DNA of 64,000 nucleotides from Conus ventricosus (Eukaryota > Mollusca > Gastropoda > Neogastropoda > Conidae): NCBI GenBank assembly GCA_018398815.1, contig CM031615.1, positions 55,796,556 through 55,860,555 on the forward strand. The letters run 5' to 3'. The notes beneath the pieces were generated by a model that saw only the letters and a list, made by a program, of their open reading frames with translations, was not told the origin of the DNA and searched no databases. This document shows, piece by piece, positions 59,187 through 64,000 of the stretch. The translations under genes were made by a program, and so were the position numbers. How positions within the stretch are numbered: the stretch's first letter is position 1; each line of letters begins with the position of its first letter.

Positions 59187-59545
59187 TTAAATAGTCAGCT
59201 CCGACATTCTGTCGACCGGGAATGTATGCACTCGGTACCTGTAGGGCTGCAATGCCATTGCCACCGCAGCACTCTGCTGTTTTTCAAATGCGCCTCCTGC
59301 AGGAATTTGAGTGGTTGGTGATCTGTCTCTATCACGAACTCTTTCCCATACAAGTATTTGTGGAACTTCTGCACGGCCCACACGACAGCTAAACACTCCT
59401 TCTCTACAGTTGCGTACCTTCTTCCACTTTGTCAACTTCCTGCTAGCATACCTCACAGGAAACTCGACCTCTTCATGCTCCTGCAGCAATACTGCACCTA
59501 TCCACCACTGATGCATCTGTCCGCAACAAAAATGGTTTGACATAT
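59187..59545 (-). pseudogene. Gypsy RNase H fragment (copy A)
   Basis: Minus-strand frames contain IGAVLLQEHEEVEFPVRYAS and RKLTKWKK and then, in another frame, WAVQKFHKYLYGKEFVIETD and HQPLKFLQEAHLKNSRVLRW. This is the RNase H domain of a Ty3/Gypsy element different from the one in TRMT10C. A frame change lies near 59400. Upstream RT is cut off at the duplication junction. Confidence 0.87.
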
Positions 59546-59587
59546 CTGGTAGCTTCAAGATGGGCGGGAACCCATCTTTCCAAACCC

Positions 59588-60195
59588 CCACCTACTAAGC
59601 CCCCTACTGACGACAATACTTGCTTATTTGCGGAGCCGGCCGTGAGTGAGGCTCTCCGTCCGAGGGCGCCACCACGCCTTCCAACGACAGCCCCACCATG
59701 GACTCGCCGAAAACCCGGAGACCCGACGGAACTAAACCAAGCCAACAGACGTGGAAGAACATCGAAACGAGGTCACCATGAGAGCAGAGGGCATGAAGGG
59801 CCACAGAATTTAAGACTTATTTTTTAATGCTGAATCGATGAGAATGAGGATGATTAAGATGATGCTACGAGATTTCCATTTCGTCTGAGACCTACAATGA
59901 CCGGGCTGTAACACTCCGCTTCCTTTCATATTATATCCGCGTCAACCAGACCCGAGAGATACAGACACCTGCAGTGTTGGTCAGGAAATTTGAGCAACAC
60001 TCTCAAAACGCATCCATTAAGTTGGATGAAACTCGACTGTGTGGGGTCCCAGTCTTCCCAACCGAGTCCGCAGCAAACTCAACTCTGGGTAAGAGCCGGT
60101 CGTGGCAGAAAAACCCACATGACTCTGATGGGATTCGAAACCCACGACCTCCCACCGGAGTCCGCGACGTAACCACTCGCCACGGCGGCTGTGGA
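59588..60195 (-). mobile_element. SINE fragment (copy B)
   Basis: Matches 56247-56850, including the degraded tRNA head at about 60130-60190. Frames are not meaningful. Confidence 0.85.
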
Positions 60196-60560
60196 CCGTG
60201 CCTTTTTCTGGCTTTTTAATGACTTGCCAGATCACTCACCTCACAGACTCGCCTGTTTGCAGACGACACTGCAATCTATAGACTCGTCATGTCAAACCAT
60301 GGCCAATCCCAGATACGAACAAGACCTCCAGAAACTTCAAAATGGAGAAGAGCCTAGGGATATGGAGTTTCCAAGTCCTGGGAAGTGTACAACTCTGCCG
60401 GTGACAATAAAGAGACGACCAATGACCAGCGAATACCATCTATATGACATACTCCTCGATGTGGTTACTTCTGCAAAGTACCTTGGAGTCCACCATCAAC
60501 CGACGATCCTTAGCTGGGACAAACATATAAATAGTATCTGTGTCAACCTCTGGTGATGTC
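60196..60560 (+). mobile_element. LINE reverse transcriptase fragment (copy B)
   Basis: The open stretch has FFWLFNDLPDH, then KRRPMTSEYHLYDILLDVVT, SAKYLGV and LSWDKHINSICVNLW. This is the RT thumb pattern of LINEs. Confidence 0.75.
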
Positions 60561-62579
60561 GATGGAGGAAGGACTAGCGCACAGCCCAAACACAACTCAC
60601 AGCTTGCTTACAATCTTCATTCATATATCAGTGCATTCGTCCACATCAAACCACTAATAAAGTATATAACTTAACTACACATATCATCAAAACGAAACAT
60701 CAATGCATATGGGAATCAAAATGAAATAAAACATTTCTCTCTTCCTGAACTTCACAAAATCATTTATCTAAAAACTTCATTACTACCCGGGTATAAATAT
60801 ATTTCTACTTTACCTGGCCCAGTGATCATCTTAACTATTCATCACGAATCACTGTCTTTTCCGTTTCTTTTCTTTTTCTTTTCACTGTCACTTTCACAAC
60901 CACGACACAACTGCTGGCACTGGTGTTTGGTCTGATGGCCCTGGTCAGGTGAGACAGTTGGCGTTGGTCTGTGGTTTCTGCTTGCGAAGTGGGACGCAGC
61001 AGGTATGAGGTCGAACCCCCGTTAGATTAGAACATGACTATCAACATCGATCTGTTCTCCTTTCTTTCTTCCTGCATTAACGCAATTGCACTCTCTCCTC
61101 TCTCTCTCATCTAGCTGCTCTTATCAAATGGACATGGTTTGCGTTTCTTTTCTTTTTCTTTCTTTCTTTCTTCTCATTATTAGCAACTTCTCTCTCCACA
61201 TCTCTCCCACCTCAGTCCTTCCCTCTGCAGACTATCTCAAGCTAATCTCTTCAACTTGGTTCGCTTCTCTCCTCCCCTCATCTCCTCTGCTTTTTCTCTC
61301 CTCCGAATAACACTCAGACACTCTTCTCTTACTCGTCTCTCTGTTCGTTCCTCCCCTCTGTTCTCTTCCCGTTCTCCTCCCTCTCACATCCTTCCATATT
61401 GTGTCCGATCTGTCCCAAAAAGGGCGAAGTACCATTTGTTCATATTTTTTACCCGTAGTTATCTCCCTCTAATTCCATTCGGATATTCAAAACATGACAG
61501 TCACCCTACACACCATACTCTCTGTGGTGGTCAATTGGTCTTTAATTGATTAGCTAGATTTCACCCCACCACACACTAACCTCCCCCCTTGCCCTTACTT
61601 AACTGGCGCCGTGTGCTTAAACCGGGTGGACACTGGTCACTCTAATGTTGCTAGATGAGTCCTGGGTAAGCTCCAAGACGTTGGGCTGGCAGACCACTCG
61701 AGACATTCGCCAGACAGCTTAGTCCGTCTAGCAGACAGTGCTGTCTCCATAGAGCTAAAAATAGCATTTAATTTGGCTGAGGGCGACAGGTGAATGCGTC
61801 CGGTCAGCTATTTAGTCCGGCTGTGTTGGACAGACCGTCGCTGTGGAGGATAGATTAGCCTCCTCCCATTGCTTATAATTGCCTGGATCCCGAACGCATG
61901 GGGCCGTCCGCCTGACGCCCAGAATGAGTTTGCGTTAGAGCATATTCCACGGCTGGTGGCGATTGACCACGAATTTGGTTGAGGTTATTTTTGACCGTGA
62001 CAATTTCCCCCTTGCAAAAGACCATGCTCCGCATTGTCTCAACAACGTAACAAAAAGACAACAACTGAATTTTGCTGACCCACAGCTACACGGTTCAAAG
62101 TTTGAAAAAATATACTTTACTACAACCGTTTTAACAATTATAAAATATATCATTAGTGAATACCACTCCAATGAGTTATCATTGACGTCGCCTTGCGTTA
62201 TTTCAATTCATTTTATAACGACCCTGTGCGCCCCTTATGCAATTCCCCTCCCTGCGGATTGCCATCTCTCCTTACAAAATTCTTATAAAACACAATATAA
62301 TATATCACGACCCATGACACTTCACTGAGGAATCTCCATCCTCACTTATTGAAAATAATGCTTTACTACACAACGACTGTAGCTCCAAGCATAACTACTT
62401 TCCAAAATGAACAATCTCACAAAGAAAATATGAACAAGTCTCACACAAAAATATGAACCATACCAACTGGGAATGAACCCATATCCAATCAACATAATTG
62501 TAACAACACATATTTCAACAAGCACCCCGATATGACTGACTTCCTCTGATTGCAGCTTGCTAACTACACGGCTTAAATA
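60561..62579. other. Non-coding part of copy B
   Basis: Repeats 57206-59186 with many indels. No gene. Confidence 0.6.
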
Positions 62580-64000
62580 GTCAGCTCCCGACATTCTGCC
62601 CGACCGGGAATGTACTGCACTCGTACCTTAGCTGCAATGCCATTCCCCCAACGCAGAACCCGCTGTTTTTCAGCTGTCCCTCCGCAGATTTGAGGGGTTG
62701 TGATCTTCTCTATCACAACTCTTTCCCATACAATATTTGTGGAACTTCTGCAGGGCCCACAACGCAGCTAAACACTCCTTCTCACAGTTGCGTACCCTTC
62801 TTCACACTTTGTCAACTTCCTCTAGCATACCTCACAGGAAACTCGACCTCTTCATGTCCTGCAGCAATACTGCACCTATCCCACCACCTGATCATCTGTC
62901 CCAACAAAAATGTTTGGGACATATCTGGTAGCTTCAAGATGGACGGAACCTATCTTTCCACACCGTCTGCAGTGCTTGCTCTGCAGCTCTGACCATTCAA
63001 AACCACGCCGGTTTCCCCTGCCTTGACCAAATCACTGAGAGGACTCGTGATTGCAGCAAAATTTGGGACAAACTCCCTATAAACCCAATAAAACCTACAG
63101 ACCCTGACTTCTGTTTTGGGCTTTTGGTCTCTCTGAATTTATCATCTTCTCCACCTTTCCTCTTTCCGGCGCTTTGTGTCGCCTCCGACAACAAAACCTA
63201 GAACTCCGCTTGGAAAACCAACCTGGCACTTGTTTCTGGGTTGAGATTGGCTTTCCTCAACCTCTCTAAAACTGCCCTACTGCCTCATATGCCCCCTCCC
63301 ATGTCTCGGACGCCATCAGAAGTCATCCAGAAATTCACAACGCCCTTTCCCAAACCCGTCAATAACTTCCTCACATCCGAGAGAAGACTGCAGGCGCGTT
63401 GACCATACCAAAAGAAGTACTCGCCACTGGTATAGCCCCATAGGAGTGGAGAATGCTGTGACTTCCTTTGAGTCCTCACTCAAGGGGTATTTGCCAGTAA
63501 CCCTGCTCAGATCTATCCTGTAAATACTGGCTCTTGCTTGTGGCGATCTGAGCGAAACAGGTCTTCCATGTTCGGTTTTGACCTCTGCATCGACCTTGGT
63601 GACACTGTTCAGACTCTATAGCGACACAGAATCATGCTCACCTGACTTTTTCCTCACTAAGACGACGGGTGCACTATATGATGATTTGGACGGTTCAATC
63701 ACCCCAAGGTCCAACATCTTTCTACCTCCTCCTCGATCACTTGCTTGTGGCATATGGATCGGGGAGCTTTCAAAATGTACGGTTTCTGATGTTAACTCCA
63801 CCGTACATTTCTAATTGTCCCCTGGTTTATCAGTCAGGGACGCCCTATACCGTTCTAGGAGCCCCCTAACTTCCTCCTGTCTCCCACTGTCCCAGCCCTT
63901 CATACAGTACACCCTCCCTGTATGACCTTCTCCTGGAAACTCGCAACAAATCTCCCCTCTTCGCTGGTCCCTCACCTCCATCAATGATTCTGCGGGCCGC
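62580..64000 (-). pseudogene. Ty3/Gypsy pol fragment: reverse transcriptase and RNase H, runs off window end
   Basis: The minus strand enters from beyond 64000. An RT N-terminal piece at 63616-63801 has MLDLGVIEPSKSSYSAPVVL, the standard start of Gypsy RT. Palm and thumb pieces between 63480 and 63000 are scattered over three frames. The RNase H of copy B follows at 62960-62580. Unlike copy A, it continues past the duplication junction, so this is the parent side of the duplicated element. Frameshifts are frequent and look like sequencing indels. No protease, gag or integrase is in view. Confidence 0.82.

Larger units (their letters stand above)
56247..59587. repeat. Tandem duplication, copy A (about 3.34 kb)
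   Basis: Starts at CACCTACTAAGCCCCCTACT (56247), which recurs at 59588. The content order is the same in both copies. Copy A has the cleaner sequence. Confidence 0.85.
59588..62960. repeat. Tandem duplication, copy B (about 3.37 kb), indel-rich
   Basis: The order is as in copy A: SINE body (59588-60195), LINE RT piece, pyrimidine-rich block (61080-61400), palindrome-rich block (61640-61960) and Gypsy RNase H. Single-base insertions and deletions appear every 20-40 bases relative to copy A. Confidence 0.85.

Overview
The window is animal nuclear DNA, most likely from a marine invertebrate and probably a mollusc. It has an intron-containing host gene, abundant (TG)n microsatellites, CR1/Jockey-like LINEs, tRNA-headed SINEs, a Penelope-like element, Ty3/Gypsy elements and a Polinton/adintovirus-type integrant. 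The species is an inference; no single gene here fixes it.

Layout. 1-2.4 kb: LINE fragments on the minus strand and a hairpin-type inverted repeat. 2.5-10.05 kb: homopolymer-dominated sequence with no recognisable gene, which reads as very low-quality consensus. 10.05-14.95 kb: a decayed Polinton/adintovirus-like block (protein-primed family B DNA polymerase, retroviral-type integrase and small hydrophobic proteins), followed at 15.25-15.8 kb by three kinds of local repeat. 16.9-17.6 kb: microsatellites and a 42-bp duplication. 17.7-22.8 kb: a 90-bp fold-back element, a minus-strand CR1-like LINE and a nearly full-length but broken plus-strand LINE whose 3' end is doubled.

24.16-36.69 kb holds the only host gene recognised: TRMT10C (MRPP1), the methyltransferase subunit of animal mitochondrial RNase P. 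It has four coding exons (24159-24569, 26554-26784, 29252-29708, 36563-36692) and would encode about 409 residues. One missing G in exon 3 breaks the frame and looks like a sequence error. Intron 3 contains a minisatellite into which a 6.07-kb Ty3/Gypsy element of Mag-like type has inserted. That element has identical 91-bp terminal repeats and a 4-bp target duplication, and it is itself interrupted by a 1.07-kb hAT-like element with 14-bp terminal inverted repeats.

36.7-50.8 kb is mostly unassigned sequence with degenerate minisatellites, SINE pieces and a LINE RNase H fragment. 50.8-56 kb is a nest of insertions: a CR1-like LINE, a second LINE whose 3' end is split by a complete 846-bp tRNA-headed SINE with a 10-bp target duplication, an array of about 495-bp tandem repeats, and a 5'-truncated Penelope-like element (GIY-YIG endonuclease, candidate hammerhead core) inserted into that array with a 13-bp target duplication. 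56.25-62.96 kb is a tandem duplication of about 3.35 kb (SINE, LINE RT piece, pyrimidine-rich DNA, Gypsy RNase H). The second copy, and the Gypsy RT region to the window end, carries many single-base indels and looks unpolished.

Functionally, one nuclear-encoded mitochondrial tRNA-processing gene sits among decayed mobile elements. I see no operon, CRISPR array, rRNA gene or convincing functional tRNA gene.
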